From the NCBI RefSeq assembly GCF_964340395.1, contig NC_135552.1:19544181-19608180 (forward strand): a DNA stretch of 64,000 nucleotides. Direction: 5' to 3'. Every line of letters starts with the position of its first letter. Position 1 is the first letter of the stretch. This DNA is from Glandiceps talaboti. Its lineage: Eukaryota; Hemichordata; Enteropneusta; Spengelidae. Below, piece after piece: positions 22,184 through 58,390 of the stretch. The position numbers were made by a program, and so were the translations under genes. The notes under the pieces are model-generated. The model saw nothing but the letters and a program-made list of their open reading frames with translations, had not been told where the DNA came from and ran no database searches.

Positions 22184-25100
22184 AACATGGTTGTGCACTT
22201 GCGCTGTGAACGTAGCTTAACCAATGTTAGTAACTTCATATTAAATATCACATGTTTTCAATGAACCGTTCATATTCATACACCTGTAGCAGTATATCTG
22301 AAATCTTTAACCGCCTTTCGAGATTACATCGATTAGGCAATGGTGTGTAAAGATTACAAGGAAAAAAATCGAAGAGAGGTTGTATCATACCCACACATTG
22401 TCACACGGAAATTTAAAAATATGTGTAAAATGATACATAGATGTGAAAAATCGAAAAACGGTTGCACAGTTCAATCCGTGACGTGCTTAACGTCTATTCT
22501 TTGATCGGAATGATGGATTGTGGGAATCAATGAATCAGTTGTATTCAACTGGGAGTCTGGGGTAGTTTGTGTGATGTATATTACAGTGTCAGAGAGGACA
22601 TGCTACATGTATTTTAATTGTCTTGGGCTTAAATCTGCGTTTTAGAAATAGACCTCGCTCGGCCGGCGTGATTCATTCCAAAACTGCGCTCTATTTCACG
22701 CATCTGTTTCGCAATATGTGTTCCAGTTCATTTATTTCTACTTCGCATTTATACACCTTAAGTCTTGGGTCTTAATAAAACATCAACAACAATGACGAAC
22801 AATCAAAAGTAATTATTTATTCATAAAACCAAGTACATATTACTTTGATGATATCCACATCTCAAGTAAAGGATAGGAACGATTTTAAATTTGGTCGCTT
22901 GGCTTCTAACGTTAAGGCTTTATTTGATATATTCCTCCATGTTTTACAGAAAAAAAACATTCTGATAAATTCTGGTCTCAAATATCAAATTTTAATTGAG
23001 AAATTGTAAAATTCAAATTTTAGAATAATACAAATCATTAAAAGAAAATAGTTATTCCCGACTGATTTATAAGATTCAAGTGATCTTGATGAAAGTATCC
23101 GTAGAATTGTTCAATCGACTACATGTCGTTATTTCGATAACAAATACAGATTTCCCTTGAGTTCATGATATTTGTCTTTTTTTCTCTCTGAATGTATCTT
23201 TATAACTAGCTTCTTCAGCAATACTATTGCATTCTTTGTGCACGGTGACTAATAGTCAGGCTGTGTTGACGTATCTAGACCCATTTCATGTAATGTTATT
23301 AGTTTCATTGTACAAATGGCGGGACATCCAGACGACGTGTATAGTTTAAACCAGATCAGAATGAGTCCATTCAAGTTGTGATACTGCTCATCAAATGAAA
23401 TAAGTGAGACATGGTTTCTTAGGATTAAGTAATTTTGAAAAATTTAACTACATCCCTGCGTTCAATATATCAATATCCGGGAGGACAAACTCTCTACTAG
23501 TGTGAGAATAATGTGTAGGTTTTTTTTGTTTGTGTGTGTTCAATGACTTTTCAACGAACTGTCACCGTATAATGGAATATAATACCCTGAAGTGTATAAA
23601 GGTGATTATTTACGGAATCTGTGCTGTACCTAAACTATAGAGTACTAGAATATTAGTTCCATGATAACTTTGTAATTTATTCCACGTGTGATGTCATCTA
23701 ATTAAGACTTGCTCTTTATATTACTCAATCGGTAGAAAATGGCCTGGTTCAGTAAATATGATATTGATCACGTGCAAAATACTGTTACCACGGTGATAAT
23801 GATGACTAGCACATCTGTAGGAAACCCCGTTGTTTTTATATTATCATTTCTGTGTAGATAATTTGTAGGGCAATGCAATATACACGTTCGAAAGGGTAGT
23901 CGTAGAAAACCTACTGTAGGTATGCATTACAGCGCTAATGATACACCAGGTACCTGCTGATGCTGTAAGTGAATTCGATGTGTGTAAATAGTCACTACAG
24001 TCAGGTTTGGAACTATTATTAATACTAAGACTTCCATTTTTGTCTTTCACGCAGCCGTATTATGCTTGTTTTGTTTGACTACACACGTATTGCGACTCGA
24101 TCTCGTAATGTCCCAGAAGCGTTTCATTTTCATAATTCCACTAATGAACGTGTAAGTCTGTCTGTTAACTTAGCATTTCTTGAAGCTTAAATTGTATTAA
24201 TGTTTGTGAAAATGTGTTTGTTATATATATATATTTCATAGTAATCTGCAAAATGACCCAAAACTAGGCCACCAGAATCCAAGTCTTCAATTCGAATCAG
24301 CGAATGCGCTTAAAAGATTACTATTCATAAGCGCTCCAGACTCGACTATCATCAACTGCACATAGTTGTTAAGGTCAACAACTCTGACGGAAATGGGTAA
24401 CCATTGGCAAATAAACCGAACGTCAACTAAAATATATTGATTTTGACATTTCCATGTCATTGTACGTTCACCTTATTTCTAAGCATAACAACTGTAATTT
24501 CACATATCAATTTCAAATATTAAAATCCATGGAGACTTCTTTATACTGGTGATGAATTATTAATCGAGCTATGGAATCAAGACGAAATAACAGGAGAAGT
24601 AATCTGTCGGTGTCATCTTTCCATATATTGATCCCATTAAAGAATTTGATAGAAGAGCTAGTGCTTCATCAAATACTGTGTACATGCAAATTTTTATTCG
24701 TCTCCCCTCCTATGTTTACCAAAGGTTAAAAATAGACATATTGTACATGCACATACGAACAACTCTGTAACTACGGTTACCTCATTCTTGTGTGTACCCG
24801 ACTCAGTAACTAGTGTTACCGTATTCGTGCATACCCAACCCCTTACCACCTCATAGGAGTACCTTATTCCTGTATGCCCAGTTTACCAATGGTTAAGAAT
24901 AGACCTGTATTTGTACTTCTAACTCTGGAACTAGGGATGTATCATTCTACAAATGTATATGCCTCACTCCGTAACTACGGTTACGTTATCTCGTATCTGT
25001 GTACACATAACGAGATATTTCTACTCATTGATCATCCAGTGATGATTAAAAGTGTATCTGATTCTAAATCCATTTGTCCTTATTATTTTACGAGTAAATG

Positions 25101-25424
25101 TTGATAATGAGAGATCTGTAGGTAAAATAAATTTGTAGTTTGTACTGATACATCTTAATATTTTAAAAATTAAACGTGTTAATTCTTGTTTCCTTGATAA
25201 AATAAGATGTTTTCATCCCAAAGCTCTTTTCTGATTTTTAACCAAACCTCTGTAAATGCCTGACTGTGATAGCTTTGTTGTTGCAGTTTTGTACTTGTTT
25301 TTCAATATTTCATTAAAATTATAACCTGGTCCAAACACCTTTCCTGCATGTCTTCAGTCATCATCTCGTTAAGTTTCCGGAATTGTATTATGGAAATACT
25401 ACAGACCAAATTGTACAACACGTT

Positions 25425-48365
<22,941 letters not shown>

Positions 48366-48900
48366 GATGTACGTATGGTAGAAGTCACTTCGCGTTAACC
48401 AGTCGACAGGTACTACTATTTACCGCCAGTAGTATACAGCTGAGTAGTTGTACGCTCATACACAAATTGAAAGAATCGCTCTAGTAGGTAATTCTGCGAG
48501 GATTGCTCACAATGCAAGCTGTAGATACTGCGTTTGCCACGTATATAGTATTTGAACCATCGCCGATTATTGTTATCGTTTTGAAATTATCCAATGGATG
48601 TAAACGAATGAATTAATTCCAGCTATGTAGACGTGGTATTCTCTGCAGGCCCGTCTACAGTCGGAGTCCATCAACACGTGATCAACGTATAGTAGAGCAC
48701 AGCAAAGTGTTCGATATACGCCTTCTCTCCAAGGGAACTCGCCTCGTTCTGCTGGTACGTGTACGATATATGTGTGTCTTGCTCTAACAAGACCGGCAAA
48801 TTTGAAAACGCAATTATCAACGAACATAAGAGCAACTGGTTTACAACCCCTTGATCACTGCGCATGTACAGCTCAATAACAGTACACAGTCCATTGTATC
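48366..48900 (-). promoter_or_regulatory. 5' region of the long CD20-like gene, with a small secretory-looking upstream frame
   Basis: The promoter is inferred from position only. A TATA-like ctatatacg lies at about 48540-48550. A separate 64-codon frame, 48671-48865, starts MRSDQGVVNQLLLCSLIIAF, which resembles a signal peptide. It ends before the CD20 ATG and shows no splice donor that I can defend. An 84-codon frame overlaps it in another register, so at most one is real. Confidence 0.25.
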
Positions 48901-51900
48901 AATATAATTGAAAAATGTAAAAGAGGTTGCTTTGGTATTAATTATAATTTTGGCATAAATTGGCAATCGTACGTAAATAAAGAGAATCTACCGAAATGAT
49001 ATTCGTAATCATAAATTAAAAAATCAGGTTGCATGAGTTAAAATTTCCAATTTTTAAAATAGATCAAAATTTCTGGTGTCAACACCACAGGGAAGTGCAT
49101 CTTCGATTCTGTGACGTCATGAAGTAATTTCGTGACATTAAAAGTCGTTAGAAAGTGGCGAATAATATAATATTGTTATTAAATGGAGCTCACCTACCCT
49201 AAATATCAACTCCAGTGGAAAGGTCGCAGTAATTGCATTGCATGAGAGCGAAACCACTGGAGATATAACATGATTTCAATGCGAATCCCTATCAAGTCGT
49301 TGACAACATTTGTCACAGCTGGGTAATGTTATCTGTGTGAACGTAGCCGATATCTATTACCCCTATATCCGTCGTTCATCTTCTAACCTATACAGCTATC
49401 TATACCTATGTCAAATGATAAGATGCACACAAAAACCGGTCATGGGGAACTTCTATTAATTATAGTAAGGGGAGTCGGGGGGACTAGATGGAAGGGGAAA
49501 GTAGATGTTACGATTTGTCCTAGTGGAAGGTCATATTTTAAAAGCGGCCATTTCGGGGTTTTATTTATAGTTGGTAATTTGAACTTCCGCATTGTGTGTC
49601 TACATATTGAGAGTACACGATAATGACGACTTCCAACAGTAAACCCGTCAATGTGATAGTTTCCATTACAGTTTGGGGTTGTACGATTTAGGATATAAAT
49701 GGAGAGAAACACTGTTACTATTATAGATGGTGTTGTCTCATTCAGTCACTATAAAGTATGGTCTAATTATCAGACATAAAAATATACTGCTGTCAGAAAA
49801 TGTACACACTTTTAAGCATGAATGTGTCTCCACGTGATATTAATACAGTCATATCATGTAATTATGTTTCATACCCTCAATGTACCTTTGTAAGGTCAGG
49901 TCTGTCATTTTTATAGAAACAGAATAATTGAGAGTTACTTGTTCACTTTAACGGTATGTTCAGCTAGACAACACCCCCTTTACCGGTAAACCCCCCCCCA
50001 CCACCACCACCATAATTACTTAGAGCGCTCTTAGACTAATCGGAATAGGAAATTTATTAAATTAAAGGACGAGATTTTCGTCAAATTGAAAAAAATAACA
50101 TATATTAAATTAAATAGATGATCAGAAATGCTTACTCTGTACCTAATACGAATACAGTTGAATATATTGAATATAAATGGCAAGATGGGGGGGGGTCTCT
50201 ATATTTATGTATCATTATCAATCAATTAAATACTAAAATTTAACAATTTGCCTTTCATCTCTCACAATTCAAAAAAATGTTATTACACAAAGCGCCCACT
50301 TATGAAGGTTGACGGCATAAAGGGCCTGGAATATAATGAATTGAAGTGTGTATCGGGTCTAGTATTACACTTTTGTCAAATTTCTCGATTTGAAGCATAA
50401 TGTGTTTTCATTTTGTGGTGTTTAACATTTACTGACTGAGATTATCAAGAGCGTGATGGCTGTATACTATGCAGTAAAAGTTTCATTAAGTCTTGCAATG
50501 TCAGGATCAATACTCAAGTGTCTCATGTCTATCTTTATTTCCATCGATCGTTTCTGTTTGTATTCATGGCACATGTTTATTGTAAGCTTATAAGTCGTGG
50601 AAACCACAAATAAAAGCAATCGAGGATTTCCCTGTCAAGGTGATCAAAAAATACAGCAATAGTTGATTCCCTTGTCAAAATGATCACAAATCCAACACAG
50701 TATTTTCTGCCATTCAGGTTGAATGTGCGGAAGACATCTACACTAAAACGCTTTCAAAGTAAACCTCGTTCGTCTAGCCAATGTACATATTATGTGCCAA
50801 TATAGTTTTCATGTTATGACTCGAACATGTGGAGAACATTGACAGCTATTAACAGAATGTTCTATTTCTGTAGAGTTTCCAACTAAAGACATCGTCGTTA
50901 ACTCTAAACTATCTAACATTAGATGTATCATTACTAAACTGTACAGAGTGTCGACGTGTATGGGCTCCGCGTTGTCGTGTATTCTGTTCCCGTAGATAAA
51001 GTGATGTACGGAGTCGTGTAAGCAGCGTTATAATTGAAAACATCAAATAGACCCGTGACGTGTCATCAGCCCGTATCTTTACGAAAGAGGTAAATTGGAA
51101 CGCTTTCATTTGCCCTTTTCACTGCAATTCAAATTAAATGACTATAGTAAATGCCATCGAAAGAAGATTTTGTCACGATTAATTGATACCAGTGAAAATT
51201 GACAATTATATGAAAATTCTATAGAAAATTAATTTTCAAAAAAAAAAAATGAAATTGGCGTTTGTTTATAAATTCGGACAAACGGAATGTAGCTGGTTAA
51301 TCCGTCGTTGTAGATGTTACACACATGTACAATTCTTCTAATCTGAAGTGCGTCATCACAAATGATTAGTAAATAGTTGGAGGCACTTTGTAGTGTATTA
51401 TCTAGTAGTTCGCAAACAAGCTTTACCATCTATTGTGCTCGATGCACACATCCACTTTACTAGGAACGCTAAAGGCGGAATTAATCACGTGAAAGTTTGT
51501 CAGGTAACGAGGTTTTCTGAGCCGAAAGGAGTAGTTATCCTCAATCTTCACTTTGAAAACCTTTTTTAGATTACTAATTTCGATCAGTCATAAATAAAAA
51601 TAATATCATTTTGTCATCTATTGATTTATTTCTTCCTTTGGATTGTGAATTTTGGGACGTCTGAACTCTACCCAATATGTAATTCCAAGTCATTTCAGTG
51701 TGCCTAAATGGTACAGACAATCTGACGCCTCCCATGTAGACATCTGATAACTGTTTGAAGATCGCGAGGCTGTATAGATGAAGCGAATTACAAATATGCC
51801 AGCTTCAGAGTCCATTCGTCAACAAAGCCTATATTTGAAACCCTCGATGCCAAAAGGGTTAAATTTCAAGCTGGCTAAAAGAAAATGAACACAAACCTCA

Positions 51901-52100
51901 CATCGTATTTCCTCTACACTAAATGAAATGGCGGTATAGACTTACACTAAAAGTTGTTCGAAAGATTACCCATGGTGATATTTGTCGAAATCTCTGCACT
52001 TTGATATAAATAGTAAATATGTAACCAGGCAATGTATTTTTAAAGAACATATGTGCGTGTGAGCGCGCGTGTTTGTACGTGTATGTATGTACGTGTGTGT
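48901..52100. other. Intergenic stretch, no gene recognised
   Basis: This is AT-rich with C-runs at about 49990 and a G-run at about 50187. No open frame has a recognisable domain, and no repeat longer than a homopolymer stands out. Confidence 0.5.
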
Positions 52101-52115
52101 ATGTAACATGTATAT

Positions 52116-52206
52116 ATGTATGTCTATGACTATGTATGTATGTATGTATGTATGTATGTATGTATGTATGTATGTATGTATGTATGTATGTATGCATGCA
52201 TGCATA
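52116..52206. repeat. (TATG)n microsatellite
   Basis: This is a tetranucleotide run with ATGC variants at its right end. Confidence 0.95.
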
Positions 52207-52589
52207 TATGTAGGAGTGAAAAAGTAATGAGTAGAACAGTCCTGATAAATAAATTCAATCCCGACGTTTCGAATGGATATTCTTTAACAATTGAGTTTCT
52301 ATCCCGTTCTTTTTTTTTTTTAAAAACACACCACCATTTAGACTGAAATACACTTTTATTAACTTACTGGCTAGCTACTTTACATACTTGTAACATATTT
52401 ATTTGTGGGTGGTTGTAGCAGGGAAAGACGTAAAGCTTTGTATTACTCAGTGATAACTAATTCTACCAGGGATTGCAGAGATATAAAACTCATCTCAGTA
52501 TGTTTTCTTTAGAAGTACCCTAATAACAAGAGTGATTGAATATTATAAGTAAGCATCCAATACATGCTTCTGAAACAGCAGTCGGGTAA

Positions 52590-53575
52590 GGGTGTCATGC
52601 ATATTGCTTGCATCACATTTCATAGGTTGTAAATGACACAGAGCAGTCGGCAGAAGGGGAAATGTGTCATGCATATTGCTTGCATCACATTTCATAGGTT
52701 GTAAATGACACAGAGCAGTCGACAGAAGGGGAAAGATGTCATGCATATTGCTTGTATCATATTTCATAGGTTGTAAATAACACAGAGCATTTGACAGAAG
52801 GGGAAGGATGTCATGCATATTGCTTGCATCACATTTCATAGGTTGTAAATAACACAGAGCAGTCGACAGAAGGGGAAAGATGTCATGCATATTGCCTGTA
52901 TCATATTTCATAGGTTGTAAATAACACAGAGCAGTCGACAGAAGGGGAAAGATGTCATGCATATTGCTTGCATCATATTTCATAGGTTGTAAATAACACG
53001 GCAGTCGACAGAAGGGGAAAGATGTCATGCATATTGCCTGTATCACATTTCATAGGTTGTAAATAACAGAGCAGTCGACAGAAGGGGAAAGATGTCATGC
53101 ATATTGCTTGCATCACATTTCATAGGTTGTAAATAACACAGAGCAGTCGACAGAAGGGGAAAGATGTCATGCATATTGCTTGTATCACATTTCATAGGTT
53201 GTAAATAACACGGCAGTCGACAGAAGGGGAAAGATGTCATGCATATTGCCTGTATCACATTTCATAGGTTGTAAATAACAGAGCAGTCGACAGAAGGGGA
53301 AAGATGTCATGCATATTGCTTGCATCACATTTCATAGGTTGTAAATAACACAGAGCAGTCGACAGAAGGGGAAAGATGTCATGCATATTGCTTGTATCAT
53401 ATTTCATAGGTTGTAAATAACACAGAGCAGTCGACAGAAGGGGAAAGATGTCATGCATATTGCTTGTATCATATTTCATAGGTTGTAAATAACACAGAGC
53501 ATTTGACAGAAGGGGAAAGATGTCATGCATATTGCTTGCATCACATTTCATAGGCTGAAAATAACACAGAGTAGT
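52590..53575. repeat. 72-bp tandem satellite, about 14 units
   Basis: The unit runs from agatgtcatgcatattgctt through gcatcacatttcataggttg and ends gcagtcgacagaaggggaa. The period is 72 bp, with some 68-70 bp units (acacggcag or acagagcag deletions). A three-unit block is duplicated with a 212-bp offset (aaataacacgg at 52991 and 53203). The minus-strand frames across it are artefacts. Confidence 0.97.
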
Positions 53576-53700
53576 GAAATGTGATACTAGCAATATGTAT
53601 GGCATGCTTTTTCTCCTGTCTACTGTTCTGTGTCATTTACAACAAAGAAAATGGTTGTTTAGTAGTATCACATTCCATAGATGGTTGTAGATTGACTGAA
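53576..53700. repeat. Diverged inverted and direct 72-bp monomers at the array edge
   Basis: At about 53575-53645 the sequence gaaatgtgatactagcaata and then tctgtgtcatttacaac is a diverged reverse complement of the 72-bp monomer. It is followed at about 53665-53708 by a diverged direct piece (tatcacattccatagatggt). The array therefore ends in a partial palindrome. Confidence 0.7.
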
Positions 53701-55600
53701 CAATCGGACACACATGTAGCATATGTTTGTCGGCTACATAAGCTTAGCATCACTTAGGCTGATTTGATCATGTTAGTTCGTTACCTTGACAACAATGCAT
53801 ACAGAAAACAAGGAGAATCGTGACTTGGATATTTTTGTAATATGTTATTGTTGTATGTTTGTTATTATCTTATGTTTCTGGTGTAAATAATTTCAATATA
53901 TCAATCAAAATATATTAAAGCGTAACACTCACAATATGTTACATGGTCGTTATAGAAACCACCAGATCTCTTTGTGGCAGCTGTAGTACTACATTACTGG
54001 TGTGATCATCACTCTGGCCATCAACAACACATTACAGGGTGATTACATAATTTTGCCTGCTAAACCCCAACTTTGCCACTCTCCATAGAAACAGTGCTAC
54101 TTCTGTTGTAACAAAAGTCTAGCCCCTAGGGTAACAAATGCTTCGCCCTCTAATGTTAACGTTAATTCTCCATCAGTGTTACTCTCTGATCGGACTTTAG
54201 GGAATTAACTCAGACTACATACAATGTTCATGGTTGACTTGGATCATTTTAGAAGTAGCCAGGGAGCAGATGGACGCTCCTTGCCTTGCCTTCAGCTTGT
54301 TCCCTTCTCTTCAATTCCAAAGTGAATCCATAATTTATTCCAATTTTAAATTCTTATAAACATAAATTATACAATACTCAAATGATAAAATCCTCAGCAC
54401 CATAAATGAATGAACCAAAGTGTGTTGTTGCCTTTAATAATTCAATACAAATAATATTGACAAGTATGAAAAGTAGCTAAAACAATTTGATCATGCCATT
54501 GCTCGTCCAGCTGTCTGTAATCAGTCATTATTCGACAATTTATCTTTTAATAAATCTTAATATTGTCATCTTAGAAGAATACTATTCGCGAAATGGAAAC
54601 ATTTGTTCTAAGTATTATTACGTCATGACAGCTGAGAGTTCACTGTGACCTCGCGTCACATCAAATTTTGATGAATACCAGAAATCAGAATATCATTGTG
54701 TTCTGTCATCGGCAACACTATGAAAAATGAAGGCTTTCGGAATTATAATTATTTCCAAACTAAATTACCAGCCAATTTCAATATACACAATAACGATTCC
54801 ATCGTAAATGGGGGGGGGGGGGGGTATCTATAGCTATGTACAGTGGTAATCAACAAAGACGAAAAATAACCCGTAAAGTTTTATCTCATGCTAAAAGCTG
54901 TACATCCTGTAGAAATTCATGTACATTTAATAGGATTAAACCATTATTTTCCTCGGGGGAAAGCTGGTATTAAATATGACATGAAAAGAAAAATACAGGT
55001 CAGGTATATCGGGCTCTACCACTGATCGTTAATTGGGAGTGGGAGGGGGGGGCAGGTATGAAGCGTAACATGACGGACAGATCAATTGGTATATCAGGGA
55101 GTTATATCAATATTTCACCAGAGTGGACAGGTAAGAAATGTGGTGACTTGAATGAAAGTATCAAGTAATACATGCTTTAGGGTTCTTGGTTATTTATGTA
55201 GGGTTTGTATAGAGTGTGTGATACGTAAAGAATATCTAATTGGTGACTGAGAGTTGTAGTACCGTCACTTTATGTGATATATTCCATATATCGTAGATTG
55301 TGGTAAACAAAATGAGCCAACAATGTTATACTGTCCCCATTTGTCAATAACTCCATTACTTGATCTACATAGACACTAAACAACCGCTAGCTACAATTCA
55401 TTACAGGGTAATTGCATAATGTCCCCTGTTCACCTCAGATAGTTGGAAATGACTAATCTTTTTGTTTGGTGCAGTTAGACAATATTTCATGATGTTTGAG
55501 GTATCCGTTGTTGTTGCGTAAAAATACACGACTCGGAGATGACACTATTCACAGGCTGATATCATTGCACTGCACTATACTCTGCTGTATGTTATTGCCT
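53701..55600. other. Intergenic stretch, no gene recognised
   Basis: This holds G-runs at about 54811 and 55037 and a loosely repeated box, cattacagggtgattacata near 54030 and attacagggtaattgcataa near 55402. No exon is supportable. Confidence 0.45.
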
Positions 55601-55611
55601 AAAATAACATT

Positions 55612-55957
55612 ATGTCACATCGCATTGCATCACATATATCATATCATATCATATCACATCACATCATATCATATCACATCACATCATATCATCATATATC
55701 ACATCACGTCACGTCACGTCATATCATAAATCATATGTCATGTCATGTCTCATATAACATATATCTCTTATCACGTGTCTTGTCATTGTATTGCATTGCA
55801 TTGTATTGCATTGTATGGCATTACATTTTATTGTGTGGTGTGGTATTGTTGCATTGTATTGTATTGTATTGTATTGTATTGTATTGTATTGTATTGTATT
55901 GTATTGTATTGTATTGTATTGTATTGTATTGTATTGTATTGTATTGTATTGTATTGT
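55612..55957. repeat. (TATCA)n/(CATCA)n then (ATTGT)n pentanucleotide tracts
   Basis: The left part is a mix of CATAT, CATCA and CGTCA pentamers. The right part is a near-pure ATTGT tract from ~55850 to 55957. The Ile/His and Cys/Ile/Val/Leu open frames are artefacts. Confidence 0.95.
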
Positions 55958-57674
55958 GATGTATTGTCTTATTTTGCATTTCATTTGTTTTATACGTAAC
56001 ATCTTCAGTAAAAACTGAATTCTTTCAACAAAAAGTACACAACGGCAAGATCTAATGCTATCCCTTGGTTAGTAATGTGAAAAACAAAACACGAAACCGC
56101 TGAATGATGACGACATCATAAAAAGTAACACAAACACGATTTAAGAAATATGAAACGGTAGAGAGCTAATTCAGGATAAACATATAGTGCATTAGTGGGC
56201 ACTTATTGCAAGACGAGGAGAGTAGCTTACGGTCATACCAAGAATGTGATGAATCAATGTGAATACGGATAAGATGTTCCTTTTACGACAAAATGGCATA
56301 ATTTTCTGAGAAACGATAAGTGATGACGTCATTCTTGGCCAATGTGATACTAATCACTTTCAATCTTCTATTGAGTTTATGTCCAAATAAAAAGTGTTCG
56401 ACCTTTCCTTTGAAACTCAAATCTCTGTCATGAATATGTGTTAACAGTCATTTTGAGTTATTTGCACTGATAGATCCATATAACACTATATTATCACTTT
56501 CTCAAAAGCAAAATCAGTACTGCGTGATGCCTGAATGTAGTTGTCTTCATATTGGTGTGGGATTTATACACCACGTGTTAATTTTCTCTTGCCTAAACTG
56601 TACAATGGTGTTAATCAGTAATGAAATAATGTATTTTGTTATGAACACAGTACAGAATTGTAACACTTCCATGTCACTTTTATAAATCGTTAATGTAAAA
56701 TAAAATCGTATTTATGTCTTGTTTCAGAAGGGGATTTAGTACAGGGCTGACATGAAAGATTCATTGGAATGTCGATAATAGTGTATCTTAGATTAATGTG
56801 GAAACCTGACCCGGGATACATTCTAATTTGAATATGTCAACAATATGTTGAAATACCAAATGGCAAATAATTAAATTTGTCTTCAATAAAGTACACAATG
56901 TACATATGTATACATTGTATATGTGTAATGCTCTTTTCACGAGAGTTATACAATGGATAAATATGTTCGAGAACTGTGGAACCTAATTTAATTGAATCGA
57001 GTACGAGGGATATGCATGGTATGAAATCATTTGACCACAGATGGTTATAAGTATAAGAGTAAAATTATGCCAAAAATGAATTTAAGAATTGAAAAATCAA
57101 AAGATAAACGTGACGAACTTCAACTCCAAAAAAAATTTATTTTTACACATTCAAATGTATTATTTCTTTCACCACATTGCTATTCTAAAACACATCATCG
57201 TGACATAAATGAGATATCATTTCAGATATAAAACGTGCTGTTTATTCCTACAGCTTTATCATATTGTATATGGTGACATATGGTAGCGTTAACAAATGTA
57301 CTTACCTATATACATCAATAAAACAGTTATGTATAGATGTAGTGGAAACCGTCCACCATTATTAACTATTGAATTTATCTAGTTTTGCACGCACGTATGC
57401 GTTTATTTATCTTTTAATTATCTACCAATTTCTCTCTGTCACATATGCTGGAATACTTTAAAGCTGGTAATCTGTTTTGGTGCGAGGCCAGTTGCTATCA
57501 GCCCGACACCTCTCTCTTTTTTCCCCATGGCCCTTTGCCGCATGTCATTTTGCGCTCGCTCCCCGCACTTTGCCCCTCCGGCCCGATCCTGCCTCTTCCT
57601 TTTGCCTTTCAATAAACTAAAGAAGTAGACTTAAATGTTATTCTCTATCATTATGTGTGTTCATCATGGAAGCA
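55958..57674. other. Intergenic stretch, no gene recognised
   Basis: This is AT-rich with no supportable exon. A pyrimidine-rich, GC-richer patch lies at about 57485-57605 (ccatggccctttgccgcatg, ctccggcccgatcctgcctc), unlike its surroundings. Confidence 0.45.
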
Positions 57675-57972
57675 CTTAGATTCATACACACGGTTCTCTT
57701 CTCACCCCTTTGATGGAGAAACAAACCTGTTTCGTTCAAAGCACGTGTCTTTCTTTAGTGTCTAAACTGGATCTCGCAGAATTATCCGATTTTGCTGGAG
57801 GTGTTTTCATACATCGAGTTTACTCCACACCTCCTGAACCAGCAATCGGGTCATCCTGTCAGATCCAGTTAGACACTGGAGAAGGGCAACACGTGATTTG
57901 TTCGAGACATGTCTGTTTGTTTCTCCATCAAATGTGTAAGTCTTAGAAGAGAATTTATGTATACTATGAATA
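57675..57972. mobile_element. Long fold-back element (~300 bp hairpin)
   Basis: The outer ends are tttgatggagaaacaaac (about 57710) and gtttgtttctccatcaaa (about 57916). Inward, ccagttagacactgg and cttgtgttgccc-like blocks on the right complement tagtgtctaaactggatct and aaagcacgtgtc on the left, down to a centre near 57820. Weaker pairing extends outward to about 57675 and 57972. The 78-codon frame inside (57710-57946) reflects the palindrome and has no known domain. Confidence 0.7.
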
Positions 57973-57994
57973 GGTTGATGTAACAGCAGAAAAT

Positions 57995-58390
57995 ACATCA
58001 CATGTAGAAAAGGATGTCATTCCACTGTTTACACACTGTAAATGCTGCCATTCCGGTTCCAAAGCATTGAAAATGCTGTCATTCCACTTATTTTATAGAG
58101 TGGCGGCTGTCATTCCACTGGTTTTACAGTGCAGAGGGTGTAATTCAACTAACTGAATGTAGAAAAGGGTGTCATTCCACTGTTTACATACTGGAAATGC
58201 TGTCATTCCAGTTCCAAAGCATTGAAAATGATGTCATTCCACTTATTTTATAGAGTGGCGGATGTCATTCCACTCGTTTTTCCAGTGCAGTTGGTGTCTT
58301 TCAACTAACCGAATGTAGAAAAGGGTGTCATTCCACTGTTTACATACTGGATCTACTGTCATTCGTTTTCCGTCATTCGGGTTGTCATTC
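57995..58390. repeat. ~156-bp tandem repeat with inner tgtcattcca boxes
   Basis: The segment agaaaagg(g/a)tgtcattcc starts at 58006, 58161 and 58317 (periods 155 and 156). Each unit holds four to five tgtcattccac boxes at ~35-45 bp spacing. The array begins directly after the fold-back element. Confidence 0.85.

Larger units (their letters stand above)
16511..25424. other. Intergenic region between the two CD20-like genes
   Basis: I recognise no exon here. It holds a small type-II-membrane-like open frame (17616-17804), a perfect palindrome and a hairpin (21826-21879), an (ACTC)n tract (21329-21388), a (TG)n tract (22116-22181) and loose ~41-53 bp repeats around 24740-24990 (variants of cgtaactacggttac). 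The 99-codon minus-strand frame at 20466-20765 has ordinary composition but no recognisable domain. The right end should include the 3' UTR of the longer CD20-like gene. Confidence 0.5.

Noticed and set aside
52543-53605. Minus-strand frames with repeated 24-residue units
   Set aside because: They are produced by the 72-bp satellite, and frames reset where units lose 2-4 bp.
57031-57231. 66-codon Lys-rich plus-strand frame
   Set aside because: It is AT-driven Lys/Asn/Ile composition with no domain or neighbouring splice signals.
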